This document shows positions 22,046 through 64,000 of a stretch of DNA of 64,000 nt, one piece after another. The notes beneath the pieces were generated by a model. That model saw only the letters and a list, made by a program, of their open reading frames with translations, did not search any database and was not told the origin of the DNA. Both the position numbers and the translations under genes were made by a program. The stretch is from Trochalopteron elliotii (Eukaryota; Chordata; Aves; Passeriformes; Leiothrichidae): positions 3,187,936-3,251,935 of the forward strand of contig JANPWX010000653.1 in NCBI GenBank assembly GCA_024734555.1. Direction: 5' to 3'. Position 1 is the stretch's first letter. Each line of letters opens with the position of its first letter.

Positions 22046-25000
22046 TCCTCCCCAAACTCTAAAGCCAATTTTAAAAAAATATCAATATGGAAGATATTTG
22101 AGCTTGTTAAGAAATCAATTAAAAAAGCTTGATTGCACCAAAAATCTGCTGAAAAATTATTTTCCCTTCTTATTATAACGGTAAAACCTGTTCCTGTCAG
22201 AGAAGTGACTCTCCCTTGAAGGGCCAGTGCTGGTGAGCTGAAATCACAACAGAGCTGCCAAAACACTGCCCTGGGCATCACAACCACAAGTTGGTTAAAG
22301 TGGCTCCAGAGGAAATGATGGAAGTGCTGAGAGGTTCCCTTACATGTGTCAAACATAGTGTAACTTTACTTACTACAAACAAGGAATCCAAATTATCTGC
22401 AATCAGTTTGGTTTCTCCCATCTCCAAATGCTTCTATCACTGCTTGGACTCTGTTTTAAACGGTGCAATAAAAACCTGATGAAACAAAATTCATCTGATG
22501 CAGAAATACACTGCATTGTCTCTTCAAAAGTATCACAGATCTTGAACTGCACAGGAATATTTTAATATCAATCCATATTCTGCATTTGCTGCATGGAAAA
22601 GCAGCAATCTTCTTGCTATTTCAGAACCATCAGCAAATTTCAAGTATGTCTCTATTAAATGGAATCACACTGTGGGAACAGCAGGGTTAAACAGTTTCAG
22701 AGCAATAACAAAAAGCACTAAGCAGTTTAAGCTCTGTAAAATGTGTAAACAGCACAGCAAACACTAAAATAATATGCATTTTATAAAGTTCTTAAAAAAT
22801 TCTGTGACATATAGGAAGGGCACAAGAACAAACAGCAGAATAGAGATAGTTGCTATAATGCCTACTAGTAAAGATTGAAATAAGTTTTGATTATTGTAGG
22901 GTAACTTGTTCATAAAATATAAGTATCTTCTGGGAAAAATACCACATTAAATGATTCTGAGTATAGCAGTGAAAAACACAAGAAACAAAAGACGAATTCA
23001 AACTGGAAACCAGGCACATATTTTACCAGTGAGGAAACAGATTCTGTGTGTCATGATGATGTTTTTCTGACAGATGTACTTGAACCAAACAGCCCTGGAT
23101 TGTGAATAGTTTTGAGACTCGACATCCAAAATCAGGACACTGGAGATCTGTTGCCACTGGCTCTTTTGGAAGGCATTACATTACAGAGAAGACTTTTTAC
23201 ACAAAACAGAGATGGCAGGACACAAAATCCTGGTGACTCAGACAGTTACTGTTAAAGCAGGACCCTGGCTACTCGTGCTGTGCAGTTGTCAGTGGATCCT
23301 GGAAAGGGGACAGCACAGAGGGAGAATGTTTTGCAAATAGAGTGTAAGAAAAAGGATATTGTGTCTCTTTGAAGCATCCTTGATTTAAAAGTGGCTACAG
23401 GAAGTTTTCAAGAATGTTCCAGATTTCAAGACTCAATTACTTAAGGACAGAGAAGGGTGGTAGGAAGGTTCCTCTCCTGGTGGGAGCAGTCCCACTAACT
23501 GCTTGGAGCAGATGAAGGTGTGAGGTGGCAATTTTAATCTATGGTATTTTAACAGAAATTATCCATACTGGTGTATTTAATGGGATTTGCACAGAGTTTT
23601 AGAACATTCCAGAAACTTTTTCTATGAGACTTCATGTTTTAGCCCAGATCTTTTATTATCTTTTCACCTGAACATGATCTTCACCTATACCTTGAAGTTT
23701 TATTTTGAAATAATATTTTTTAAATGGCCACCCGAAGTTCAGTGTTAGGTTTACTGGCAGAAAGATTTTTGCCCTCTTTAGCCAAGACAAAACTGGCACC
23801 AGCACTCCGATTTCTTTTCATGGTGCTCCTGGAGATACAAGATGTGGAGGGAAAGAATTAAGCCAAGCACTTTATTCAGATAAAAATTTCCTCCAGCATC
23901 TCACACCTTCAAATGCAGAGATCACAGGTGATGTTATTTATGGTTTCCCAGTGCAAAGAAACCAGTCATTATCCTTTGCTAATTGGTTTAGAATAAGGGA
24001 GGTATTTCTGGATGTAGCAGCTGCTAATCTTACTTCAGTGAGGAATTCTTAATTTTACCTCCTCAGAAGAAGGTTCCAGAGACACAGGGAGTACGTTTTA
24101 GCCAAGGGTAGGATAATTTTTCTCTTAACAGGGCAGGTGACATTCTTTCCAATTATTATAAAAATTAGGTGTGTCAAAGAAGGTCTGTTACTCACTGAAA
24201 GAGCAAAACAGCAATTCAGCTGTAGCCTCAGGGCTTTTCTCTATACCTGCTAGTTAAAGCGAATCATTAGCTGTCCTATTACACCGGCACCCTGTTTATT
24301 CACTGGTTTTTGAAGTAGGATAATGCAGCACTGAAGCCAGATAGCTGGCAATGGATGTGACAGTGACATTCAAAGAAAACAGATGCCACAAAGCTGGGAT
24401 CATCAGAGGCTATGTATATCTGAGATCAACATTTGCAAAGTGCTGCTGGAAAAGAAAAGCCAGCAGATTTGCATCAGCAACATCAGTTCTCATCTGTTCT
24501 TCCTTGTCTAACAAGACAGGATCTCTCACTCGATGGTATTTGTCCCATTCCAGGGTTGTTCCTCCTGGAGCTGGCCGTGTCTCAGCTCCCACACACAAAG
24601 GTTGGCAGCGCAGCTGCTCCAGGCACCTTCTGTACCCAGAGAATGGGCAAGTTGCAAACGCCCTGAGGGCAAGATCCGTTTACAGACTCGCAGCCTGTTT
24701 GGCTCAAGCCTCATGCTGACTCCAGGAAGGAGCCAGGAAGATACAAGATACACATTCCTGAGGTAGGAATGTGACACTGGACTCGGTTGATCAGAACTGG
24801 GGGTTCCCCTCCCCTCCACAGCAGACCTCCCCATTCTGCTCAGGTGCTGCAGCTGGCACACACAGCACAAGATGCTGCTGCTCCTTCCCTGGCTCCAGCA
24901 GCCGCCCATGAAGATGCTCTCCTGGTGCATCCCCCACCACCCAGCCTGATTCTTCTCCATTTCCTATGGTGGAAGTCAGCCCTGTAAACTGATATTCCTT

Positions 25001-26069
25001 ATGGCCATGAATAGGAACAAATAATTTCATGAGCTCCTGTGCACAGAGAAGCAGGACAATGAGACAGCCACTTGAGTGTGCACAGTTTAAAATAGAAAAT
25101 CGTGTCATGATCCTCGTGGAGAAAGAGCCTCTTCTGCCACACCACTGATCAAAACAGCTTCCACCAAGGAGCCACCTCAAAAGGAGGGGGCCAGCAACAA
25201 GCAGCCAGGGGTTCAGACCTGCCTGTTGGGTTTCTGCTGTCCCAGAGCAGTTCTGCCAGCAAGGCACAGAGCTGCTTCCAGCGGAGGCTTTAGCTGGGCA
25301 TTACAGCACGATGCCAGGATGATGCCCTTCCTGGCAGGAATTAATACAGTTTTCCTTAATGACTGCACCCAGAGCAACTTGAGCTTTTCTAAGCTCTATT
25401 TACCCCTGACCCCTCCAGTATTTAATAAAGTATTTCCCTGGTTTGCATCCCTAAAGCTGCTACTTGGAAGAGGAGACATCTCCATAAGGGGCATGCATGG
25501 GCACCCTGAAGAACTTCCCACAGCTCTGCTCCTGGCTCCTCTGAGCAATTTGTCTTGCTGTGCTTTGCAAAGAAAAAAGGAAATTGTCTGCTGATTTATT
25601 ATCTGTTTATTTCCTTTTGGGGAATTTGTCTATATGATCCTGCTTAATCTCCATGGGTGGGGAACACAATATTTAAGTTAGTTAAAGATCTTTTTGTTCT
25701 GAAGTGAATAGACCTTAAAATCTTTTTCTCCTCATTCTTCCTTCTGGCTGTCAGGAAGAAGTCCTGGCTGGGAATGCAGATGATCTCCCTGGGAAAATTT
25801 GCTCCTCTGCTCTGTGGAGTAGGTATAACTATTTCCTTAAATGCACAACATAAAATTTAATCTTATGGGATAGGAAATAGTGTGAAAGGAGTAGGTACAG
25901 ATGTTATCCCCCACTTAACCAGCTTTAGGTTTCCATTTTTGTTTGGGAAACTGAACAGCTCAGTGATTTCTCTGTTCCAGCTGCAGTGTAAGAGATATGA
26001 CCTGAACACCCAGGACTGTGCTCCTGCCTCCAGCACAGCAGCACCAGACCCCTCTGCAGCCCCAGCATC

Positions 26070-26528
26070 AGAAGGATCTGAACCTGCTGAAACAAGTCCA
26101 GAGGAGCCCACAAAGGTGATCAGAGGGCTGGAGCCCCTCTGCTGTGGAGACAGCCTGAGACTGCTGGGGGTGTTCAGCTTGCAGAAGGCTTTGGGGAGAG
26201 CTTCCAGCACCTTCTAGAACCTGAAGGGGTTACAAAGAAGCAGGAGAGGGACTTTTGATAAGGCCACCAAGTGGCAGGACAAGGGGCAGTGGCTTCAAAC
26301 TGACAGAGAGCAGGGTTAGATTGGATATAGGGAAGAAATTCTCCACTGTGAGGGTGGGGAGGCCCTGGCACAGGGTGCCCAGAGAAGCTGTGGCTGCCCC
26401 ATCCCTGGCAGTGTCCAAGGCCAGGTTGGACAGGGCTTGGAGCAACCTGGGATAGTGGAAGGTGTCTGGAATGAGATGATCTGCAAGGTCGCTTCCAACC
26501 AAACCATCCTGATCCTATGTGATATGAT
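26070..26528 (+). mobile_element. CR1 LINE 3' fragment (5'-truncated)
   Basis: Sense CR1 tail: gtccagaggagcccac, cagagggctggagcccctct, ggagagggacttttgataag, gaagaaattctccactgtgag and ccaaggccaggttggacagg, ending cttccaaccaaaccatcctg. The plus-strand translation includes VRLDIGKKFSTVRVGRPW and REAVAAPSLAVSKARLDR, the same ORF2 tail as the element at 15569-16012 but in the opposite orientation. Confidence 0.92.
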
Positions 26529-29500
26529 ACCTAGACTGGATACTAGAGCAGCTTCTTTCCATTAGAGCTGAACAATTAACAATCCCAGGAGACTGATCAC
26601 TTGGTTTCTATAACAGGCACAATTTTTTTCACTTCCATGTTGCTAAGTTATTTCTGGTTTCCTCAGTGCATCTCCCTCTCCACGCCGCCCACCGATGTCG
26701 CACATTCCCATCTTTATTAGGAGCAAGCAGCAAGGTGCTGGGTGCAGTTTTGTAACAAAGTCTGGATCTCTATCACACAGTACTTCCATGTTAATTTTTT
26801 CTTCTTTCACTTTTAAAGCTTCGGTTGTTTTAATCTCTTTGAAAAGTAACTGGCTGATAACATTTCTTAGCTCTACGCTGATGTTTGATCTCATTTGTAA
26901 TGAGTCAAACCAAGCAGCTTTTCTTGTTCCACAGCCCTTTCTGTTTCTTGTTCTGCTATTTCCTATTGTTCTTCTTGTGTTGCTGCTTATCCTACAGCTG
27001 ATTTCCTCTGGCTTAGGATACAGATCTCTGATAATTGTAACATGATCAAATAGCAGGATTTTATGGTGTAGTGAAAAATACCCAATTCACAACCGTGAGC
27101 TCCTCAGTGAAATCAACTTGTTGCCAGTTAGCAATGAGGACTAATTTTAGATGTTAAGAACTCCCATGTACAGTTTTAGAGCTTCAGTTCAAACTGAGAT
27201 TTGGACTACATCTCTTAGGATTTTTTTTTCCATGTCTGGTTCTCACACAACTCACAAAAGCCAGCTGTAAGGCAGAACTACTTTGTGTTGGCTCTACAGC
27301 TGCTGTACCAAAAACATCTTCATCCCTTACATCCAACAGTAAATGAACTGTAACTTCTTGCTCCTCTCTCTGACCTTGATTGCAACTTCTTTTCCCCTGA
27401 CTGTGCCAGAGATACTTCTACATACAGAATCTACCTGGCTTGAAGAGGATGTGTTAGTGGAGAGATAGGAAATTCTGCTGTCCTGCTCTGCCCATCCTAC
27501 ATCTCCTTCTAAAACGAAGAGAAAGTTGAGCTGCTAAAAACTTCTCAGAGCTTAGCTAACAGTGCCAAGTCTTTAAAATAAATTACTGAATTAAGAAAAA
27601 TGCTGCCTTTCAGTGTGGCTGATGCATGTTGCAGAACCAACTAGACACCGAATCTTTGGAAAAGCACAAGGGCAGGGAGATCCTGGTGAATATCTGACCC
27701 CCCTCATCATCAAACAAGGAACAGATTCAGTGACTAGAGGAAACTACTGGAAACTAGTTTAACTGTTCAAGGATGAGATGAAGATCAACCAACTATCACT
27801 GGACTTTATTTGGTGTTCAGAATACCTCATTATGAAACATGAAAGAGCAGGATGGAAAAGATTTAAATACTCATTTTGTTGTATCAAGTGACCTCTGTCA
27901 TGCAAAGGACACCCAGTGCACATTGTCACAGTGTGGGGGTCTGCAAGCACCCTCAATAAAAGTGTTCACTGTGTTTCCCAAAACACTCTGCTCAGGCTAC
28001 CTGAGGCTGAAAAAAAAGCAAGTCAGAGTATCCTTTTTTTTTTTTTTCCTGAATAGTATTCCATTACACATGTTCAAAGGCTTCTTTTTGGCAGATTTCC
28101 AGCTGTAATTTTCTCATTCTTCCTGTCCCAAATAATATGTTCTTTTTTTTCCCCAAGGAGTAATTTTATTACTGAGTGGGAAAGGCCATGCTTATATTAA
28201 AAAACAACCCCAAACTCTTACCAGTTCATCAGTCTTTAAAACTTGCAGGAAAACGTTCTAAGTTTGGTATCAGCTTTGCTACTTCCTACCTACAAAATGT
28301 GACCTCAGCAGCCTGAACCCCTCTCAGCCTGGAAGAGAATGGAAGCTGCAACAGGTACAAAAAACCCCCAGGGCACTGTGAAGAGTTACTAGTATCTCTC
28401 TTTTCACAATACTGGAAAATCTTCAGCATTTAGAGAAGGGCTTTGGATCACAACAACCAGAAGGAAAGGTTAAGGCAATTCTCATCCTTGGTTTAACTCT
28501 GGAAATCAGAAGAACCTGTCCTGATCACAACTGGGACAACTGTTGCTTCAAAGAGGAACACCACAACCGAAATCCAGAGCCTCAAGTTGCCTGGCAGGAC
28601 TGAAAAAAACATCACAGTGAAGGATATTGCTCATTTCCAGCTCAGCCAGATCTTGAGAGAAAAGTCTTTGCTTTATTATAGAGCTTCTACCATTTCAAAT
28701 AACTTTATACTTACTCTGAGTCACCTGCTGCTCTTGGTGTGATGTCTGGGGCCACTTGTGAGATGAGCTGTGAACCAACACCTCTGTTGGACTGGGAGCT
28801 CCAGGCTGGGAATGCAGCCAGGGAATGCAAAGCAGAGCACCAAGCTGCACCACAGCAGTCTGTGCCTGCCACCACTGCTGACCCTCATACAGCTGGAGGC
28901 TTCCAAAGCCCTGGCAGAGCAAGGCTGAGAGCAGCTCAGAAGGGCCAGCCAGGAGGCCACAGCTGCCTGTGGCACACAGAATGGGTGGTGTGACTGCAGA
29001 TTTCCAAAGTGAGCAGTCAGAGCTAACAAACAGCTGAAGCTCCCCTACGCTCCTTCTGGAACACTCCCTTGTAACACACCATCAGGGACTGAGTCCTCAT
29101 GTTGGCACCTGGCCCTCTGGAATCACACCTCCCATAAACAGAGGCCCTCCTTGTAGGACAGCTGTTCTCCTCCCATCCCAAACTAGGTTTTTTTGGAGAG
29201 TGTGGGTTTCTCCACCACTCTGCTCAGGTCACAGAAATCAAAAAAGGCTGGTCACAGGAAACCACAGCTCCAACTGGTATTTAAGAGAAGCAAAACTGAC
29301 AATTTCCAAGCCCTACAATTGCTGTGCATTTACCACATGTTTCCTCAGGTCCAACAGAAACCTACTGCTTCTTTCCTGCTTTGGCCTTTTATGAATTTCT
29401 GCAAAGCAGGGGAAAGTGAGGCTGGCATGCTCAAAGCTCTGCTGGCCCTTCTGCAACGATGCTGTAAACAGTGCCCCAAAGAAATAGAGGTGCTGTTCCA

Positions 29501-31330
29501 CATGGGTTTGAGTAACACTGCTCCTCAGGGTGACATCCTCCCCTCTCTGAGCTGAGGGTGCTCCAACTCTTGCCCCAGGAGAAAGGAAGAGAGCAGTTAC
29601 TGCACAACTGATAGCAAATCACTCCAGTTACTAATGTAAGTTCTTTCAGTATCTGCCTCCACCTACTCTTGGTACATTGCATTTATTCTAAGGAATCATC
29701 ACATCTGCCATTTCAGAAAATGCCCAGAGACCAGGGACTTCCCTTCCAGCAGTGAGTGCAGGAGCATTGGCCTGTGCCAAGCTGGCAGCACTAAGTGGTC
29801 CAGACACACCTGTTCTGAACAATCAATAATTGATGCCTACTGAAAATAGAACTTTTTCAGACACACCTCCCTGGAAATCCCATGTATTTACAGTTTCACA
29901 GTGGCTAGTACCAGCAGTTTAGCAGTATCTGTGACCTTTAAGTGTTGAACATGAAAAAGAAGTTGTGGTCCTTTGTCTGTGTTAGCATTCTTTAAAGCAT
30001 GAAAAACCCACACCTAACATCACCCACAACATTTTATTAACAGGAAGGCTCTGGGACATGAGGCAGTCTTCTAGGAAGAGACAGAAAAAACCCTGGACTA
30101 TACTGTTCATATACAAAAAGTTGAAACCAAAAACACTTATTTAACTGAAATGCTCTGAAGAAGTCTGACATTTATGGTTGCTGCATGGCATTTTTTTGGT
30201 TTGCTGGGGTATTTTTGGAGGTTTTTGGTTTGGTTTTCAGTATGTGTTTGTGTTGTTAGCTTTCTTCCTTTTCTTTTAAATCTTGCAGAACACTGAAAAC
30301 CAACACTTGGAAGTTACACTTATGTTAAGAGAGGCCACTCTTAAATTCTTAATTCTTTTTACATTTAAACACAAAACAGCTTTCTAATTTTATATAATCA
30401 AGAAATGGAAAACAATTTTTATTAACATGTCTTACATTTACAATCTTTTATTAGCTAATCAACATCAACATGCAAAAATAAGCGCTAAATACAAACCTCT
30501 ACAATATGGTTTTGTTTAAACTACAATGGTTTAATTCTTTTGAAAAGTCATAAGGATGTGTTCTGCAGTTGTTAAAATTGAACTATTAGTTTCAGTAATG
30601 AATACTATTTAGACCCTAAAATTATGTAATCATCCTGCAAGGCATCTTCAGAAACTTCGCCCAACACTTAAGAATACCAGCTCATTGTCATGTGAGTACA
30701 TTCTCAAAGCAAGAAATAAGGCAGTAGCACTAATGATTTCATATTGAACCCTATGCACATAACTAATAACTTTAGAAGGACTTTAACACTATGGTAGACT
30801 GGAAAAAGAACATTTAAACAAGCATTGGATTTTGCCTGAAATGTTCTCAGTTCTTCTTGATACTTATGCAACCTCCTTAAAATATTTGGGTTTGGAAAAA
30901 GACTTCATACTCCTTCAAACCAGTCCCTATTTGATCCTCCAGGAAGCCACCTTGTGTCAAAGACATCAAAAATATCTTCCCATGGAAATAAGTTACATCA
31001 TTCATGTTCAGGATTACTTCACCGGAGGATCATAAAGAAGGCAAAGAGGAGCTTAAAGGAGAACATGTTGGTAGTACTGATATCTTTGATAACAAAAGGG
31101 TCTTGGACAATTGTGAAAAAGAGGGAAGAAAAATGGATTTCATTCCAAATCTGTTGTAACTTTTCCCCCAGTGCAAGTGTCCATCTTTAAAGAAAGCTAT
31201 CCTTTAGAAGATGAAAGTACTTTTCTTTGAGAAGAGTCCAATTTTTGACCTTATGTTACAAAACCTTAACAATCAAAATTTGTTTTTGCGTTTTTTATTC
31301 AAGTACAAACTTAAGTCATAATTCCTCTCT
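26529..31330. other. Intergenic DNA downstream of MAEA, no gene recognised
   Basis: No coding segment is supported. A T-run lies at 28034-28047 and a GT-rich stretch near 30190-30260. The part nearest MAEA (about 30000-31330) is AT-rich with several AATAAA matches on the minus strand, so a longer MAEA 3'UTR isoform is possible but not shown. Confidence 0.55.
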
Positions 31331-31377
31331 TCTTTTTTTTTTTTCTTTTCTTTTTTTGCCCTTTTTTTTTTTTTTTT
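31331..31377. repeat. T-rich tract (A-rich on the MAEA strand)
   Basis: Long T-runs broken by a few C and G, immediately downstream of the MAEA polyadenylation signal. Oligo-dT-primed cDNAs may prime here artificially. Confidence 0.9.
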
Positions 31378-31379
31378 AA

Positions 31380-31572
31380 ATTTTCTTTCAAGAGTGTTTA
31401 TTGTTGCTCATTGATCTTTGGTCGCAAGAAACAATAATGCCACCGACAGGTCTGCTCCCCAAGGTGGCAGCTTTTGCTTCTTTGCCACACATTAAGGCCC
31501 CCCCCTTTACAGGGTCTGCCAAGATACACTGTGTCAGAATTCCAGCGGCACTTCATCGTGTGTTTTACAGAC
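31380..31572 (-). other. MAEA: MAEA proximal 3'UTR
   Basis: From the TAG to just beyond the first AATAAA. It includes a G-run (C-run on the strand shown) at about 31499-31505. The end is inferred from the polyadenylation signal only. Confidence 0.6.
31397..31402 (-). promoter_or_regulatory. MAEA: MAEA polyadenylation signal AATAAA
   Basis: First canonical AATAAA on the minus strand after the stop, about 170 bp downstream, in the context gagcaacaataaacactc. A long A-rich tract follows within about 20-70 bp. Confidence 0.7.
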
Positions 31573-61378
<29,806 letters not shown>

Positions 61379-64000
61379 CTGAGGGAGAAACACCAGGCCA
61401 TTAGAGTTTCTGTGTTTAAAAAAGTCAGGTCCTCTATGGCTTAGAAAGACTGGTGGTTTCATCTGATGCAGCCCAAAGAACACCTCGGTTCCAGAGGATT
61501 AGAGGTCATTGACTGAACTTGAGTTCCCATACTAAAACCTTTATTTAAGTTCTCTCAGCAAGGAGCTCACACTTCAAAGATTATAAAAAAAAACCAGGAA
61601 AAATGCTGCAGTTTCTTGTCTGATACCAGGTTCACCTATCCTACTTTGGCTGTAGGAAGTGCTGATCGAAACAGTCCAGTGACAACAGAAAGTGAAGACA
61701 AATTTGTACCTACAAAAGGAAAGCTACTAATTAAACTACAACTAAGAGATCACCCTTCAGAACATAACTTTCTAATTTTACATTTCTTCCCTTCATGAAT
61801 TCATTAAAAATGAGAAAGATACCTTTGAGAGAAAGCATGTATAATGCATATTGGCTACTGAAAAATTTATACATAGTACACCAACAGTTATTCAGGAAAT
61901 CCAACAAGTCTTCTATATACCTCTACCCATGAAAGACTACTTTTTAGTATTACTTCCCCAAGGACTGCGAGGAATGCCAAGAGAAACCCCAAGCAAATTT
62001 TCTTCTACTGATAAAAGCCTACAATGTATGAGTTAACTGGTTAATTTCCTCTAATGCTCCATTCCTGAGTTAAGAGACTTGTCAGTTTTGGAGGTCTCCT
62101 GTCCTATTTGTCCCACACCTTTGTGGAACAGTCGAATCAAAACTGCTACTGATGGCCCTGAGGGACACATGGATGGGAGCAGCCTACAGCCTGGGGAATG
62201 ATTTGGGGAAAGCTTGCAGGAAATGGTAAGCTGCTTCCACTACAGTGGCAGCACAAGAAATTTAGGCAGGAAGTTCTATTACTTCACAGAAACAAGAATT
62301 TTTGAAAACATTCCAGTGCTATTCACTTAATTCAACCGTATCTTTAATCTTTAAAAAGTCCACAAGAAATTCTTTCAGGTAGTTATGATAATCTTGATTG
62401 CTTTTCCATTAATCAAAGGCATAATTTAGCTAGCAATCAGATTATCCCCGTTAAAGGTAAAACAGGAAACACAAATCAGTGCTCTGTTTGCTACATAGCA
62501 CGTATATGTTTGATTACAAATCCTTCAAGCATATAACTTCTAATCAATTATATCAAGGTCTCCCTTTTCCTCATTCTAATTATCTGCATGCAAGGAAGTA
62601 TCCCCAGGGGCCACACCCCTTCTGGGCTCCATTAGCCAAGAGGTTCCTACAGAGCCACTGCAATTCCCTGTTAGAGAACAGTTTGGTTCAGAGGAAGGAA
62701 GATGAGCCAAAGCATTTGCTGTCCAAGACTTTGCATTTGTAGTAGTAATAAAACACAAGGATAATCCTGATAAGATATGAAAGGTCTCCTCTTCTCAAGA
62801 CTGAAATGATTTATTTAATGGTTCTTGATATCTCAAATTAAGACCTAAACAAATGACAGGACAAGACACTACCACAGGAACCATCAAGCCAAAATATTTC
62901 TTTTCCTTACGCATTTTGCCCTAAAATCCCACCCAAAACTCAAACCACATAAACCATGACAAATAATAGGCTTCAACACCTACTTAACTGCCTATATAAC
63001 AATCTTCCATCTCCAACCCTCATTTCTTTTTTCCATTTCCACAAAAAAAAAAAAAAAAAGAAACATTTTAGAGACCCACAGATAAAATGGATGTTCTAGG
63101 AGGCCTTTATTTTGACATCTCATGTTTTTGAACATGGAAACTTATTTCCAACTCTAAGACCTGATGCCAGACAGCATTAAGACTTCTTCCCTTCTTTTTT
63201 CCCCATGGTATTTTTCTTACTGTTCACCAAAAAATATTTCTGCAAGTATTTTGCTAATCAGCTTTCCATGCCACACTGAAAACCTACATCAATAAAGACT
63301 TTCATAAGCTACTATTAAATTGAGGCATCCTTTTTAGTACAGAAAGTGCTTTTGTTAAATTTTGAGCAGTCAGTTGGACACAGATCTAGTCAGTTGAAAA
63401 AAAAGTCTGTGTTTCATCTCCCTTTTCCCCAGTCCCTTATCTGCACTCGAGCAGTAACAGCACCCATTTCCTGTGCTCTGTCTCTTCAGCATGCAGACTC
63501 CTGGCACAGTTTGTGTTCATATGACATTTAGAACAATTGAACTTTCAACTTCAGCTGGTAACATTATATATCATTTAGGATGTGTCTAGATGCAATAGGT
63601 TTTTGAATCTTCTCTTATGCTTTTCTCCCCTACCATAAAAACAATCTGAATGTCTTGTGTGGAAGAGACTATAAGTTGAAATGTTTCCACTATATACTCT
63701 CAAAGTAAATAAAAGTAAACATATTGAGAAACATAATTTAGTGTGTCATAACAAGGGAAATTAAAGGCACAATGAAATTATTTGCATAACTGAAGCTGAC
63801 AGTAAATACACTTTACCAGAGATTTTCGTAATTTGCACAGGCAGTTGTTTCTTGTTACAGAGCCAGCAGTTTTCATGAGAATATTTGTGAATCATATCTA
63901 GGTACAGCTTTTACAGTTATTTTACAGGGACAGAATCTATGAATGCTAAAATTTTAGAACTGCAACTGCTACATTCCTTACAAAGCAGCATTTTATCTTG
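61379..64000 (-). other. MAEA: MAEA intron 1, 3' part
   Basis: Continues beyond the right edge, where coding exon 1 and the promoter should be. It holds a poly-A run at 63043-63059. No exon was recognised. Confidence 0.7.

Larger units (their letters stand above)
21520..26069. other. Intergenic DNA, no gene recognised
   Basis: Nothing coding is supported on either strand. It holds the TA/CA microsatellite and an A/C-rich low-complexity stretch at 21951-22045. The longer open frames near 24.4-25.6 kb have no recognisable domain and overlap on both strands, as chance frames do. Confidence 0.6.

Overview
The window looks like bird nuclear DNA. It has vertebrate exon/intron structure with GT-AG splicing, a CpG-rich housekeeping promoter, and CR1 LINE tails with the typical avian 3' ends. 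It carries parts of two conserved genes, both on the minus strand, in the same relative order and orientation as MAEA and UVSSA on mammalian 4p16.3. I cannot name the species from sequence alone. Most of the window is intron or intergenic DNA.

Region by region, from the left. Positions 1-7369 are the start-of-window part of a long UVSSA intron. Positions 7370-14995 hold the first six coding exons of UVSSA: codons 1-407, including the whole N-terminal VHS-like domain. The rest of UVSSA must lie left of position 1. Positions about 14780-15480 are the CpG-rich UVSSA promoter, with an ETS/YY1-type initiator and a regularly spaced GC-box array. A CR1 tail abuts it at 15569-16012. Positions 16013-31396 are intergenic and hold no gene I can support, only two CR1 fragments, a GTGTCCCC minisatellite in an orphan CpG-rich patch, and simple repeats. 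Positions 31397-61378 carry MAEA from its polyadenylation signal back to coding exon 2. Coding exon 1 (about 23 codons by homology) lies beyond the right edge.

The constitutive MAEA exons give residues 24-396 with every junction in phase, which equals the 396-residue mammalian length. Two things stand out inside MAEA. A 114-nt, phase-0 cassette exon at 43161-43274 would insert 38 residues into the CTLH domain. A 333-bp solo LTR with TG...CA ends and a perfect 6-bp target duplication (57193-57525) sits antisense, only 9 bases past the splice donor of coding exon 3.

Functionally the two genes are unrelated neighbours. UVSSA acts in transcription-coupled nucleotide excision repair at stalled RNA polymerase II. 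MAEA is a RING subunit of the CTLH/GID ubiquitin ligase and is also known as the erythroblast macrophage protein. All gene identities come from recognising the translated protein families by eye. No database search was run.
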